64,000 bases of DNA from Stenotrophomonas maltophilia (GTDB lineage Bacteria; Pseudomonadota; Gammaproteobacteria; Xanthomonadales; Xanthomonadaceae). The notes beneath the pieces are model-generated. The model was given only the letters and a program-made list of their open reading frames with translations. It was not told the DNA's origin and made no database searches. Shown one piece after another: positions 19,540 to 27,514 of the stretch (position 1 is its first letter; every line of letters begins with the position of its first letter). A program made the translations under genes and the position numbers. Where the stretch lies: assembly GCF_004920835.1 (NCBI RefSeq), contig NZ_QFHO01000007.1:96077-160076 (forward strand), in the 5' to 3' direction.

Positions 19540-20874
19540 GTGGCCCGATCCCGTTCCCGCATCGACCGTACCCCGTTCCAGACCGAAATCCTCGACCTCA
19601 GCCATGATGGTCGCGGCGTCGCCCGCCGTGAAGGCGAGGGTGGCAAGGTCACCTTCGTCAGCGGCGCCCTGCCGGGTGAGGTGGTCATGGCTGAACAGAC
19701 CGCCCGCAGCCGCCATTTCGACGAAGCGCGTACGGTGGAAGTGCTGAAGGCCTCGCCGCAGCGCGTCACCCCGAAGTGTCCGCACTTCGGCACCTGCGCT
19801 GGCTGCGTGCTGCAGCACCTGGACGAAGACCAGCAGATCGTCGCCAAGCAGCGCGTGCTGATGGACAACCTGGAGCGGATCGGCCATGTGAAGCCGGGCA
19901 CCGTGCTGGCGCCGCTGGTCGGCGAGAGCTGGGGCTACCGCCGCAAGGGCCGCTTCTCGGTGCGCCGGGTCGAGAAGAAGGACAAGACCCTGGTCGGCTT
20001 CCGTGAACAGGATCCGCGCTTCGTTGCCGATCTCAGCCAGTGCCTGACCGTGATCCCGGAAATCGGTACCAAGGTCGAGGCATTGTCGACCTTCATCGAG
20101 TCGCTCGATGGCAAGCGCGACATCCCGCAGATCGAATTCATCGCCGGTGACCAGGCCGTGGTGCTGACCGTGCGCCACCTGCAGCCCTTGAGCGATGCCG
20201 ACCGTGCTGCCTGGGCCGCCTTTGGCCAGCAGCATGGCTTCGTGATCTACCTGCAGTCCGGTGGCGTGGATACCGTGCAGCCGCTGGACGGGCAGGGCGT
20301 GCCGCTGTCGTTCCGGCTGGCGCCGTGGGACGTGGAGCTGGCGTTCCGTCCGCTGGACTTCATCCAGGTCAACGCCAAGCTCAACGAGAAGATGATCGCC
20401 CATGCCCTCGACCTGCTGGAGCCCGGCGAGGATGAGCGCGTGCTGGACCTGTTCTGCGGCCTGGGCAATTTCACCCTGCCGCTGGCCCGCCGCGTGCGCG
20501 AAGTGGTGGGTGTCGAAGGCGATGCCGGCCTTGTCGCCCGCGCCCGTGAGAATGCCGAACGCAACGGCCTGCCCAATGCCCAGTTCTTCAGCGCTGATCT
20601 GACCCAGGACCAGCGCAGCACGCCGTGGATGCGCCAGGGCTTCGACAAGCTGCTGCTGGATCCGCCGCGTTCGGGCGCGATCGAAGTGCTGCAGCAGCTG
20701 CCGTTGAAGCAGTTCAAGCGCATCGTCTATGTCAGCTGCCACCCGGGCTCGCTGGCACGCGATGCCGGCTACCTGGTCAATGAGCAGGGCTTCACCCTGG
20801 TCAGCGCCGGCGCCATGGACATGTTCCCGCATACCGCGCACGTGGAAAGCATCGCGGTGTTCGAGAAGCGCTGA
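19540..20874 (+). CDS. rlmD: 23S rRNA (uracil-1939-C5)-methyltransferase RlmD
   Basis: A 444-residue enzyme starting at GTG 19540 (ARSRSRIDRTPFQTEI); the open frame extends 411 bases further upstream but that part overlaps the divergent response regulator and is not conserved. A TRAM domain fills residues 8-70. Iron-sulfur ligands are Cys80, Cys86 and Cys89 plus a later Cys in LSQCLTV. The SAM site reads VLDLFCGLGNF, and the catalytic Cys is in YVSCHPGSLARD. It methylates U1939 of 23S rRNA. Confidence 0.94.
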   Translation: MARSRSRIDRTPFQTEILDLSHDGRGVARREGEGGKVTFVSGALPGEVVMAEQTARSRHFDEARTVEVLKASPQRVTPKCPHFGTCAGCVLQHLDEDQQIVAKQRVLMDNLERIGHVKPGTVLAPLVGESWGYRRKGRFSVRRVEKKDKTLVGFREQDPRFVADLSQCLTVIPEIGTKVEALSTFIESLDGKRDIPQIEFIAGDQAVVLTVRHLQPLSDADRAAWAAFGQQHGFVIYLQSGGVDTVQPLDGQGVPLSFRLAPWDVELAFRPLDFIQVNAKLNEKMIAHALDLLEPGEDERVLDLFCGLGNFTLPLARRVREVVGVEGDAGLVARARENAERNGLPNAQFFSADLTQDQRSTPWMRQGFDKLLLDPPRSGAIEVLQQLPLKQFKRIVYVSCHPGSLARDAGYLVNEQGFTLVSAGAMDMFPHTAHVESIAVFEKR

Positions 20875-20907
20875 ACGGCTGCCATGCCCATCGCGCATAA
20901 TGGCGCG

Positions 20908-21393
20908 ATGGGCATCGAAATCGAACGCAAATTCCTCGTCAGCAGCGAGGGCTGGCGCGCCGCCGCGCACCGGGTCATCCCGATGGCGCAGGGGTACATC
21001 AACGACCTGGGCGCGCTCGATCGCGGCACACAGAACGCCTCGGTGCGCGTGCGCATCGAAGGCGACCATGCCGCGCTGAACCTGAAGTCGCGCACCATCG
21101 GCCACACCCGCCAGGAGTTCGACTATCCGATCCCGGTGGACGATGCCCGCGCACTGCTGGCGCTGTGCGTGGGTGGCCTGATCGACAAGCGCCGCCATCT
21201 GGTCGAATACGCCGGCCTGACCTGGGAAGTGGACGAGTTCCTCGGCGACAACGCCGGCCTGGTGGTGGCTGAGGTTGAGCTGGACAGCGCTGACCAGGCT
21301 ATAGACCTGCCGGACTGGGTTGGTAACGAAGTCACCGACGACGCCCGCTACTACAACGTCGCGCTCGCCAACCACCCCTATTCACAGTGGTGA
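20908..21393 (+). CDS. CYTH domain protein
   Basis: A 161-residue protein beginning MGIEIERKFLV, the EIERKF signature of the CYTH (triphosphate tunnel metalloenzyme) family. The start at 20908 is chosen because the signature opens these proteins; an upstream ATG at 20884 would add eight residues. Charged strand motifs (SVRVRIEGD, ALNLKSRT, WEVDEFLGDNAGLVVAEVEL) fit a tunnel that binds metal and triphosphate. Family members hydrolyse inorganic triphosphate or thiamine triphosphate; the substrate here is not determined. It ends just before a long palindromic element. Confidence 0.87.
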   Translation: MGIEIERKFLVSSEGWRAAAHRVIPMAQGYINDLGALDRGTQNASVRVRIEGDHAALNLKSRTIGHTRQEFDYPIPVDDARALLALCVGGLIDKRRHLVEYAGLTWEVDEFLGDNAGLVVAEVELDSADQAIDLPDWVGNEVTDDARYYNVALANHPYSQW

Positions 21394-21399
21394 ACCCTG

Positions 21400-21475
21400 A
21401 AAAGGGGACGGAGGGGATTAAGCCGCCCTTACCCCATCTGTGCGGAAAGCGACTTAATCCCCTCCGTCCCCTTTT
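21400..21475. repeat. GGGGACGGAGGGGATTAAG inverted-repeat element, copy 1
   Basis: Perfect 23-bp inverted repeats at 21400-21422 and 21453-21475 around a 30-base centre. It lies between the CYTH gene and the DsbA-like gene. A second copy in the same orientation is on the other side of that gene at 22211-22286. Confidence 0.85.
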
Positions 21476-21505
21476 ATCGAGGGTGTCGGCCCCCATGTGG
21501 AAAGG

Positions 21506-22201
21506 ATGAGAATCGACATCTACTCCGACGTGGTCTGCCCGTGGTGCTGGATTGGCAAGCATCGTTTCCAGCAGGGCGTGCAGTTGCTGGGCGCGGACGC
21601 GCCTGAACTCGACATCCATTGGCAGCCGTTCCAGCTGGACCCGGACGCGGACGCTACCCCGGTCCCGCTGCGCGAGGCCTACGTGCGCAAGTTCGGTGGT
21701 GTCGAGCGCACCGAGCAGATCCTCGGCCAGACCCAGACCACTGCGCGTGCAGAAGGCCTGCCGATGGATTTCGGCCAGGGCCAGGTGCGGGTGACCACGC
21801 TGCCGGCGCACCGGGTGCTGTGGCTGGCCGGCCAGCACGGCGTGCAGGATGCGGTCGGCGAAGCGCTGTTCCGCGCCCACTTCGAGCATGGCCAGAACCT
21901 GGCGGACCCCTCGGTGCTGATCAAGGCCGGCGTGGCTGGCGGCCTCGACGCTGGTGAAATCGCGCAGATGCTGGCCTCCGACCGCGGCCTGGCCGAGGTC
22001 GAAGCCAAGCTGGCGCAGGCCCATGCGCTGGGCATTTCCTCGGTGCCGACCTTCGTCATCGATGGAAAGTGGGCCATTTCCGGGGCACCGCCGCCGGAGG
22101 CCTTCGCCAACGCGCTGCGCCAGATCGCTGCCGAACAGGGCGCTCCGGCAGCTTCGGCTGACGGAGACGAGGCCTGCGGCCCGGACGGCTGCAAGGTCTG
22201 A
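21506..22201 (+). CDS. DsbA/FrnE-like thioredoxin-fold oxidoreductase
   Basis: A 231-residue protein with the active site CPWC at residues 11-14 (YSDVVCPWCWIGKHRF) and the cis-proline loop SVPTFVIDG near residue 184. This pattern and the lack of a signal peptide put it in the cytoplasmic FrnE/YwbO group of DsbA-like proteins (2-hydroxychromene-2-carboxylate isomerase superfamily). The start at 21506 (MRIDIYSDV) is preferred; a GTG at 21497 adds three residues. The C-terminus has an extra CGPDGC pair. The gene is bracketed by two 76-bp palindromic elements. Confidence 0.85.
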   Translation: MRIDIYSDVVCPWCWIGKHRFQQGVQLLGADAPELDIHWQPFQLDPDADATPVPLREAYVRKFGGVERTEQILGQTQTTARAEGLPMDFGQGQVRVTTLPAHRVLWLAGQHGVQDAVGEALFRAHFEHGQNLADPSVLIKAGVAGGLDAGEIAQMLASDRGLAEVEAKLAQAHALGISSVPTFVIDGKWAISGAPPPEAFANALRQIAAEQGAPAASADGDEACGPDGCKV

Positions 22202-22210
22202 GCGCACCCC

Positions 22211-22286
22211 AAAAGGGGACGGAGGGAATTAAGACGTATCCAGCCCGTAGGGGCCGATTGCGACTTAATCCCCTCCGTCCCCTTTT
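22211..22286. repeat. GGGGACGGAGGGGATTAAG inverted-repeat element, copy 2
   Basis: Inverted repeats at 22211-22233 and 22264-22286 (one mismatch; left arm reads GGAGGGAATTAAG). The central 30 bases differ from copy 1 except for a shared GCGA before the right arm. Confidence 0.85.
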
Positions 22287-22363
22287 CTGACCACTGCGCC
22301 TGTCGGCCGGTTCTGCGACAATGCGGCACTGCGCCATGCGGGCGCGCGTTGTGGAGATCGACC

Positions 22364-23371
22364 ATGCTGCTGATCGGCGTTGCCGGCACCGAACTGACTG
22401 CCCAGGAGCGTGACTGGCTGCAGCACGATGCCGTGGCCGGGGTGGTGCTGTTCAAGCGCAACTTCGCCTCGCGCCAGCAGGTGACCGATCTGAGCGCGGC
22501 GATCCGTGCCGCAGCCCCGCGCCCGCAGCTGATCTGCGTGGACCAGGAAGGCGGCCGTGTGCAGCGTTTCCGCGAAGGCTACAGCGAGCTGCCGCCGCTG
22601 CAGGACATCGGTGCGCTGTACGCCACCGATCCGCAGCAGGCGCTGGCCCTGGCCGAACAGCATGCCTGGCTGATGGCCAGCGAAGTGCGTGCCAGCGGCC
22701 TGGACCTCAGCTTTGCGCCGGTGGTCGACCTTGGTCGTGGCAACCGCGCCATCGGCAACCGTGCCTTCAGTGAAGACCCGCACGTGGTGGCGGCGTTCAC
22801 CGCAGCGTACGTGCGTGGCATGCACGCGGTCGGCATGGCCGCCACGCTCAAGCATTTCCCCGGCCACGGCACCGTGCTGGAAGATACCCACGTCGATACC
22901 GCGATCGATCCGCGCGCGCTGGACGAGCTGCGCGCGCAGGACCTGGTGCCGTTCCAGGCCGGCATCGCCGCAGGCGCTGACGCGGTGATGATGGCGCACG
23001 TGATCTATCCGCAGGTGGCACCGGAACCCGCTGGCTACTCGCCGCGTTGGATCCAGGACATCCTGCGTGGCGAGCTCGGCTTCCGCGGCGTAGTGTTCTC
23101 CGACGACATCGGCATGGCCGCTTCGCACAGTGCCGGTGGTGTGCCGGCACGCGTGCATGCGCACCTGGATGCCGGCTGCGACGTGGTGCTGGTCTGCCAT
23201 CCGGAACTGGTCGATGAAGCCCTGCATGCGGTGCAGGGACGCTCCCTGAATACTGCTGCGCTGCTGGGCCTGCTCGGTCGCGGCGCGCTTGGTTGGGACG
23301 GCCTGTTGGCCGATGCCCGCCATGGTGACACCCAATCCCATTTGCTTGAAACCCTTGGAAGAACCGTCTGA
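22364..23371 (+). CDS. nagZ: Beta-N-acetylhexosaminidase NagZ
   Basis: A 335-residue cytoplasmic glycoside hydrolase family 3 enzyme. The motif KHFPGHG is at residues 163-169, the catalytic-loop His is 176 and the nucleophile Asp247 is in VVFSDDIGM. It removes N-acetylglucosamine from anhydro-muropeptides in cell-wall recycling, producing the signals that induce AmpR-controlled beta-lactamases, which is relevant to Stenotrophomonas resistance. The start at 22364 has GGAG eight bases upstream. Its stop overlaps the hpt start (TGATG). Confidence 0.94.
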   Translation: MLLIGVAGTELTAQERDWLQHDAVAGVVLFKRNFASRQQVTDLSAAIRAAAPRPQLICVDQEGGRVQRFREGYSELPPLQDIGALYATDPQQALALAEQHAWLMASEVRASGLDLSFAPVVDLGRGNRAIGNRAFSEDPHVVAAFTAAYVRGMHAVGMAATLKHFPGHGTVLEDTHVDTAIDPRALDELRAQDLVPFQAGIAAGADAVMMAHVIYPQVAPEPAGYSPRWIQDILRGELGFRGVVFSDDIGMAASHSAGGVPARVHAHLDAGCDVVLVCHPELVDEALHAVQGRSLNTAALLGLLGRGALGWDGLLADARHGDTQSHLLETLGRTV

Positions 23372-23925
23372 TGCCCAACCTCACCATTTCCCAGGCCCTG
23401 GCCCAGGCTGACCTGCTGGTCGACCGCCCCACCATCGACAAGGCCATCGCTGGTATCGCCGACGCCATCGCGCGCGATTACAAGGGCGAGGTGCCGCTGT
23501 TCCTGTCCATCATGCACGGCGCGCTGCCGTTTGCCGGCCAGCTGGCGCTGGAACTGGGCGCGCGCGGCCAGGACGTGCAGTTTGATTACCTGCACGCGAC
23601 CCGCTACCGCGGTGAAACCACTGGCGGCGACCTGGTCTGGAAGCACAAGCCGGCCACCTCGCTGTTCGGCCGCCGCGTGTTGCTGGTCGACGACATCCTC
23701 GACGAAGGCTACACCCTGCAGGGCGTGCGTACCTGGTGCCTGGAGCAGGGCGCGACCGACGTGCGCATCGCCGCGATGACCGTGAAGCAGCATGACCGCG
23801 CGCTGCCGGACGTGGTTGCCGACTACGCCGGTATCGAACTGCCGGACCGCTACGTGTTCGGCTTCGGCATGGACGTCAACGAAACCCTGCGCTGCGTGCC
23901 GGCCATCTACGCGATGAAGGAATAA
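23371..23925 (+). CDS. hpt: Hypoxanthine-guanine phosphoribosyltransferase
   Basis: A 184-residue type I phosphoribosyltransferase. The PRPP-binding loop LLVDDILDEGYTL is at residues 104-116 and the flexible loop around HATRYRGETTG at 75-85. It salvages hypoxanthine or guanine to IMP or GMP. The ATG shares one base with the nagZ stop. The next gene encodes a phosphorylase that releases hypoxanthine from methylthioinosine, so the pair makes a short salvage route. Confidence 0.9.
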   Translation: MPNLTISQALAQADLLVDRPTIDKAIAGIADAIARDYKGEVPLFLSIMHGALPFAGQLALELGARGQDVQFDYLHATRYRGETTGGDLVWKHKPATSLFGRRVLLVDDILDEGYTLQGVRTWCLEQGATDVRIAAMTVKQHDRALPDVVADYAGIELPDRYVFGFGMDVNETLRCVPAIYAMKE

Positions 23926-24007
23926 CGGCGCAGCCGCCCGCGGCGTGTCTTCTTCCACCGCCGGCATCCTCGGGTGCCGGCGTTCGTCTTTTCATGGAGT
24001 GCTTCGA

Positions 24008-24754
24008 ATGCAACAGATCGCCCTGGCCGTGATCGGCGGTACCGGTGTCTACAACCTGGCCAAGCTCGACGACGTGCAGACCCATGAGGTCGACACGCGT
24101 TTCGGTCGTCCCTCCGGCCCGGTACGCGTGGGCACGCTGCTCGGCCATCGCGTAGCGTTCCTGGCACGGCATGGCGAGGGCCATTCGCTGCCGCCGCACA
24201 AGATCAACTATCGCGCCAACCTGGCCGCATTGCAGCAGATCGGTGCGCAGCGGGTGCTTGCGTTGAACACGGTGGGTGGCATCGGCGACGACTTCGGTCC
24301 GCGCGTGCTGGCTTGCCCGGACCAGATCATCGACTACACCTGGGGCCGCATCAGCACCCTCTGTGAAGAAGAGGGCAGCGACGTGCTCCACGTCGATTTC
24401 GGCCATCCGTACACGCCGATGCTGCGCAGCAAGATCCTGGCGGCGGCCAAAGTGACCGGTGTCACGGTCCATGACGGTGGCTGCTACGGCGCGACGCAGG
24501 GCCCGCGCCTGGAAACCATCGCCGAAATCGCCCGCATGCGCCGCGATGGCTGCGACCTGGTGGGCATGACCGGTATGCCGGAAGCCGCGCTGGCACGGGA
24601 GCTGGGGCTTGATTACGCCTGCCTGGCGATCATCGCCAACTGGGCTGCCGGCTGTGGGGACGGCGAGGAGATCACGATGGCCGAAGTGCTGGCCAACGTG
24701 CAGGCGGCCAGCAACGGACTTCCGGAACTGGTGGGCGAATTGGCACGGGGGTGA
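24008..24754 (+). CDS. S-methyl-5'-thioinosine phosphorylase (MTAP/PNP family)
   Basis: A 248-residue nucleoside phosphorylase with the phosphate loop VIGGTGVYNL, HGEGHSLPPHKINYRAN, and NTVGGIGDDFGP and the purine-site block GCYGATQGPRLET. Start at 24008 with GGAG eight bases before. Within the MTAP family, the gammaproteobacterial group lacking adenosine specificity uses methylthioinosine, giving hypoxanthine and methylthioribose-1-phosphate; the gene order beside hpt and nagZ supports this, but 5'-methylthioadenosine specificity cannot be excluded from sequence. Confidence 0.85.
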   Translation: MQQIALAVIGGTGVYNLAKLDDVQTHEVDTRFGRPSGPVRVGTLLGHRVAFLARHGEGHSLPPHKINYRANLAALQQIGAQRVLALNTVGGIGDDFGPRVLACPDQIIDYTWGRISTLCEEEGSDVLHVDFGHPYTPMLRSKILAAAKVTGVTVHDGGCYGATQGPRLETIAEIARMRRDGCDLVGMTGMPEAALARELGLDYACLAIIANWAAGCGDGEEITMAEVLANVQAASNGLPELVGELARG

Positions 24755-24842
24755 TTGTCTTCGCTGAGCAAGCTTTGCATACTCAGCTTGTGCGCGGGTT
24801 CAGCGTACACCACCCATTCATTGCATAAGGTCTCGCATCACC

Positions 24843-25049
24843 ATGCCGAACGGTACCGTCAAGTGGTTCAACGACGCCAAGGGATTTGGCTTCATCTCGC
24901 CGGAGGATGGCAGCGCCGACGTGTTCGCGCACTTCTCCGCCATCAACTCCAAGGGCTTCCGCAGCCTGCAGGAAGGCCAGCGTGTCACCTATGACGTGAC
25001 CCAGGGCCCGAAGGGTGCCCAGGCTTCGAACATCACGCCGGCCGAGTGA
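24843..25049 (+). CDS. Cold-shock domain protein (CspA family)
   Basis: A 68-residue single-domain RNA chaperone. It has the RNP1 motif KGFGFI and the RNP2-type motif DVFAHFSAI (Ala replaces the more usual Val). The 88-base leader contains overlapping alternative hairpins (24763-24790), and a strong intrinsic terminator follows the gene, so it is monocistronic. It melts mRNA structure, in the cold or constitutively depending on paralog; which applies here is not shown. Confidence 0.93.
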   Translation: MPNGTVKWFNDAKGFGFISPEDGSADVFAHFSAINSKGFRSLQEGQRVTYDVTQGPKGAQASNITPAE

Positions 25050-25070
25050 TCCACTCGACAGTGCGTTGAA

Positions 25071-25096
25071 AACCCCGCTTCGGCGGGGTTTTTTTT
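25071..25096 (+). terminator. Intrinsic terminator of the cold-shock gene
   Basis: AACCCCGC-TTCG-GCGGGGTT followed by a further six T: an 8-bp stem with a UUCG tetraloop and eight consecutive T in all. The clearest terminator in the window. Confidence 0.92.
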
Positions 25097-25150
25097 GCAT
25101 TGCCGCCTGCGACCCGTTCGCCATCGGCCCGGCTCGGGCACAATGCGGGC

Positions 25151-26419
25151 ATGACGGAACGACTGCGCATCGCCGTGATTGGTTACGGCACCGCTGGCCA
25201 GGCATTGGCCATCCTGCTCACCCGTGACGGCCACGAGGTGGAGATCTTCGAGCGTGTGCCCACGCCCGGGCCGGTCGGGGCCGGCTTCCTGCTGCAGCCC
25301 AGCGGCCTGCAGGTGCTGTGGCAGATGGGCCTGCTCGAGGCCGTGCGTGCGCATGCCGCACCGGTACATCGCCTGTATGGCGATACGCCCTGCGAGCGTG
25401 CGGTGATGGACATGCGCTACGACGGCCTGGACGCGCGCCTGCATGGCCTGGGGATGCAGCGCGGGGCATTGTTCTCGCTGCTGGATGAAGCCCGCGCCGG
25501 CGCGGGCCAGTTGCATGCCGGAACGACCATCGTCGAGGTGGATGCCGAGCACGGCCGCCTGCGCGACAGCGAAGGGCGTCAGCACGGCCCGTTCGATCTG
25601 GTCATCGCTGCCGATGGCGCAGCGTCTTCGCTGCGCGGCACCATCGAGGGGGGCGCCGGGCTGGATCGTGTGTATCCGTGGGGCGCGCTGTGGTGCCTGT
25701 TGCCGGCCGAAGATTGGCCGCATCTACAGGAGCTGCGCCAGCGCTATGTGGCTGCGCGCAAGATGATCGGGCTGCTGCCGGTGGGTACCCGCCCGGGCGA
25801 CGACACGCCGCGGCTGAGCTTTTTCTGGAGCCTGCCACGCGCCGACTTCGAACGCTGGCAGGCCGATGGCATGGCCCCCTGGCTGGATGAACTGCACACG
25901 CTGTGGCCGCAGGCCAGTGCGCGCTTCGCGCATCTGCAGGGCGCCGGACAGCTGGCGCGCGCGGTCTATCGCGATGCGGTGATGACGCGCTGGCATCACG
26001 GCCGGATGGTGCTGGCCGGTGACGCCGCGCATGCGATGAGCCCGCAACTGGGGCAGGGCGTGAACATGGCGCTGCTGGATGCGTTGGCGCTGCGTGATGC
26101 GCTGCGCGCGCACGGCGGCGGTGCGATCGCGCTGCAGGCCTACCAGGCGCAGCGGCGAGCGCACGTGGCCGTATACCAGCGCTGGAGCCGCTGGCTGACG
26201 CCGCTGTTCCAATCCGATCGTGATGTGTGGGCGAAGGCACGCGACGTGCTGCTGGGACCGATGGGGCGCCTGCCCGGTGGCCGTGGGCACATGCTGCGTG
26301 TGCTCAGCGGCACCCAGCACGGCTGGTTCGGTTCGCTGGCACTCGATCCCGCCTTCATCGATGCACTGGCCGATGTTGCCGAGCCACACCGCATCAGCAC
26401 GGCAAAAGCACTCGCGTGA
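25151..26419 (+). CDS. FAD-dependent monooxygenase (PHBH fold)
   Basis: A 422-residue flavoprotein. The dinucleotide loop GYGTAG is at residues 11-16, the DG motif at 155-156 (VIAADGAASSLR) and the GD motif at 290-291 (VLAGDAAHAMSPQLGQGVN). This is the p-hydroxybenzoate hydroxylase fold used for aromatic hydroxylation. The start MTERLRIAVIGYG at 25151 gives the correct N-terminal flavin strand. No aromatic-degradation or ubiquinone genes are adjacent, so the substrate is unknown. Confidence 0.87.
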   Translation: MTERLRIAVIGYGTAGQALAILLTRDGHEVEIFERVPTPGPVGAGFLLQPSGLQVLWQMGLLEAVRAHAAPVHRLYGDTPCERAVMDMRYDGLDARLHGLGMQRGALFSLLDEARAGAGQLHAGTTIVEVDAEHGRLRDSEGRQHGPFDLVIAADGAASSLRGTIEGGAGLDRVYPWGALWCLLPAEDWPHLQELRQRYVAARKMIGLLPVGTRPGDDTPRLSFFWSLPRADFERWQADGMAPWLDELHTLWPQASARFAHLQGAGQLARAVYRDAVMTRWHHGRMVLAGDAAHAMSPQLGQGVNMALLDALALRDALRAHGGGAIALQAYQAQRRAHVAVYQRWSRWLTPLFQSDRDVWAKARDVLLGPMGRLPGGRGHMLRVLSGTQHGWFGSLALDPAFIDALADVAEPHRISTAKALA

Positions 26420-26601
26420 AGCCGCGTCGTCACGTGAATTAACGGTTGCCTCACCGCGGATATGCGACAAGAAGGGAGCACGCAAACGTCGCGTCGCCCG
26501 TTTTCCTTTCCGTGATCAACATCGCGCGTGGCCCGGGCGGTCCTGCCGTTGCAGCCTGTTGCGGCCCGGATGTGCCGCCCGATGTTGAAGAGGAGGACGC
26601 C

Positions 26602-26871
26602 ATGTTGTTCGCGGTCGAAGAGCTGGAATCGGAAATCTGCAAGCTGCGCGGTCTGCTGCAGATGCTGCACGAGGACCAGCCCGACGTACTGGAGGACGTG
26701 TTCGAGTTCCATGTCGGCAGCCTGATCAGCCACGCATCGCAGGAGCATCACGCGCGTATCCGCGCCTGTGCGCAGGAGATGCTTGCGGCGATCCGGGCAC
26801 TGCCGCGGCGGCGTGACGATGACACGCCGGATTTCCGCGTGATGCAGGAGCTGGACATCCGCCCGGCCTGA
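26602..26871 (+). CDS. Hypothetical protein, 89 residues
   Basis: Not recognised. The start at 26602 has an excellent ribosome site (GAGGAGG, 6 bases), which decides against the longer 141-residue reading. The protein is predicted helical and acidic in the first half (EELESEICKLRGLLQMLHED) with a short RRRDDD stretch near the end, no membrane segment and one internal Cys pair at distance. It ends two bases before the convergent pdeM stop. Codon use is like the neighbours, supporting a real gene. Confidence 0.6.
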   Translation: MLFAVEELESEICKLRGLLQMLHEDQPDVLEDVFEFHVGSLISHASQEHHARIRACAQEMLAAIRALPRRRDDDTPDFRVMQELDIRPA

Positions 26872-26872
26872 G

Positions 26873-27514
26873 TCACGGCGCTGGCAGTTGCACCAGGCTG
26901 CCTTCCACGCAGGCCAGCATGCGCTCGCCGCGTGCCGGTGCAGGAACGATGCCAGCGGTGAACGCGGAGAACGCGGGCAGGACCGTGATCCGCTCGCGCA
27001 GCCAGAAGGCGGGAAAGCGCCGGCGCAGCGAAGGCAATGCAACCTGCGGATGCAGATGCCCCGCGATCACGTGCAACGCCGCATCCGGTGTTGGTTCATG
27101 GCGGAGCAGGAATGGCGGCAGTCGCGCTTCCTCGTGGATCTGCACCTGCAGTTGGGCGTGCGGCAGCTGACGGTCGTGATTGCCGCGCAGCACATGCACC
27201 TCCAGCCCGGCATTCCGTTCGCGCCAGCCCAGCCACTGCTGGTACCACGCTGCGCGATGCGCTGGCCCATGCAGGATGTCGCCGAGAATCCACAGTTCGC
27301 GACAGGCATGCTCGTCCAGCAACACCTGCAGTCGTTGCAGGTCTTCCGAAGTGCCGCCGCTCGGCAGCGCGATTCCCGCGCGGCGGAACACATCAGCCTT
27401 GCCCAGGTGCAGGTCGGCGATCAGCAGCGCCTGCCGCGCTGGCCAGTACAGTGCGCGCGTGCCGGCAATAATCATCGGCTCGCCGGCCAGCAGTAGCGGA
27501 AGTTCATCGGCCAT
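26873..27514 (-). CDS. pdeM: Ligase-associated metallophosphoesterase PdeM
   Basis: A 213-residue calcineurin-like enzyme. Metal motifs in order: Asp34-x-His36 (IADLHLGK), Gly78-Asp79 (ILGDILHG), Gly111-Asn-His-Asp114 (LRGNHDR) and Gly152-His-x-His155 (AGHLH). The homolog MPE from Pseudomonas putida is a manganese-dependent DNA endonuclease encoded in the same four-gene set. The start at 27514 lies inside the helicase gene (11-base overlap). Last gene of the exonuclease-ligase-helicase-PdeM operon. Confidence 0.9.
   Translation of the reverse strand: MADELPLLLAGEPMIIAGTRALYWPARQALLIADLHLGKADVFRRAGIALPSGGTSEDLQRLQVLLDEHACRELWILGDILHGPAHRAAWYQQWLGWRERNAGLEVHVLRGNHDRQLPHAQLQVQIHEEARLPPFLLRHEPTPDAALHVIAGHLHPQVALPSLRRRFPAFWLRERITVLPAFSAFTAGIVPAPARGERMLACVEGSLVQLPAP

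Noticed and set aside
21400..22286. Composite transposon around the DsbA-like gene
   Set aside because: No transposase and no target-site duplication could be seen; the flanks are short palindromes only. Kept as a finding about repeats, not as a mobile element.
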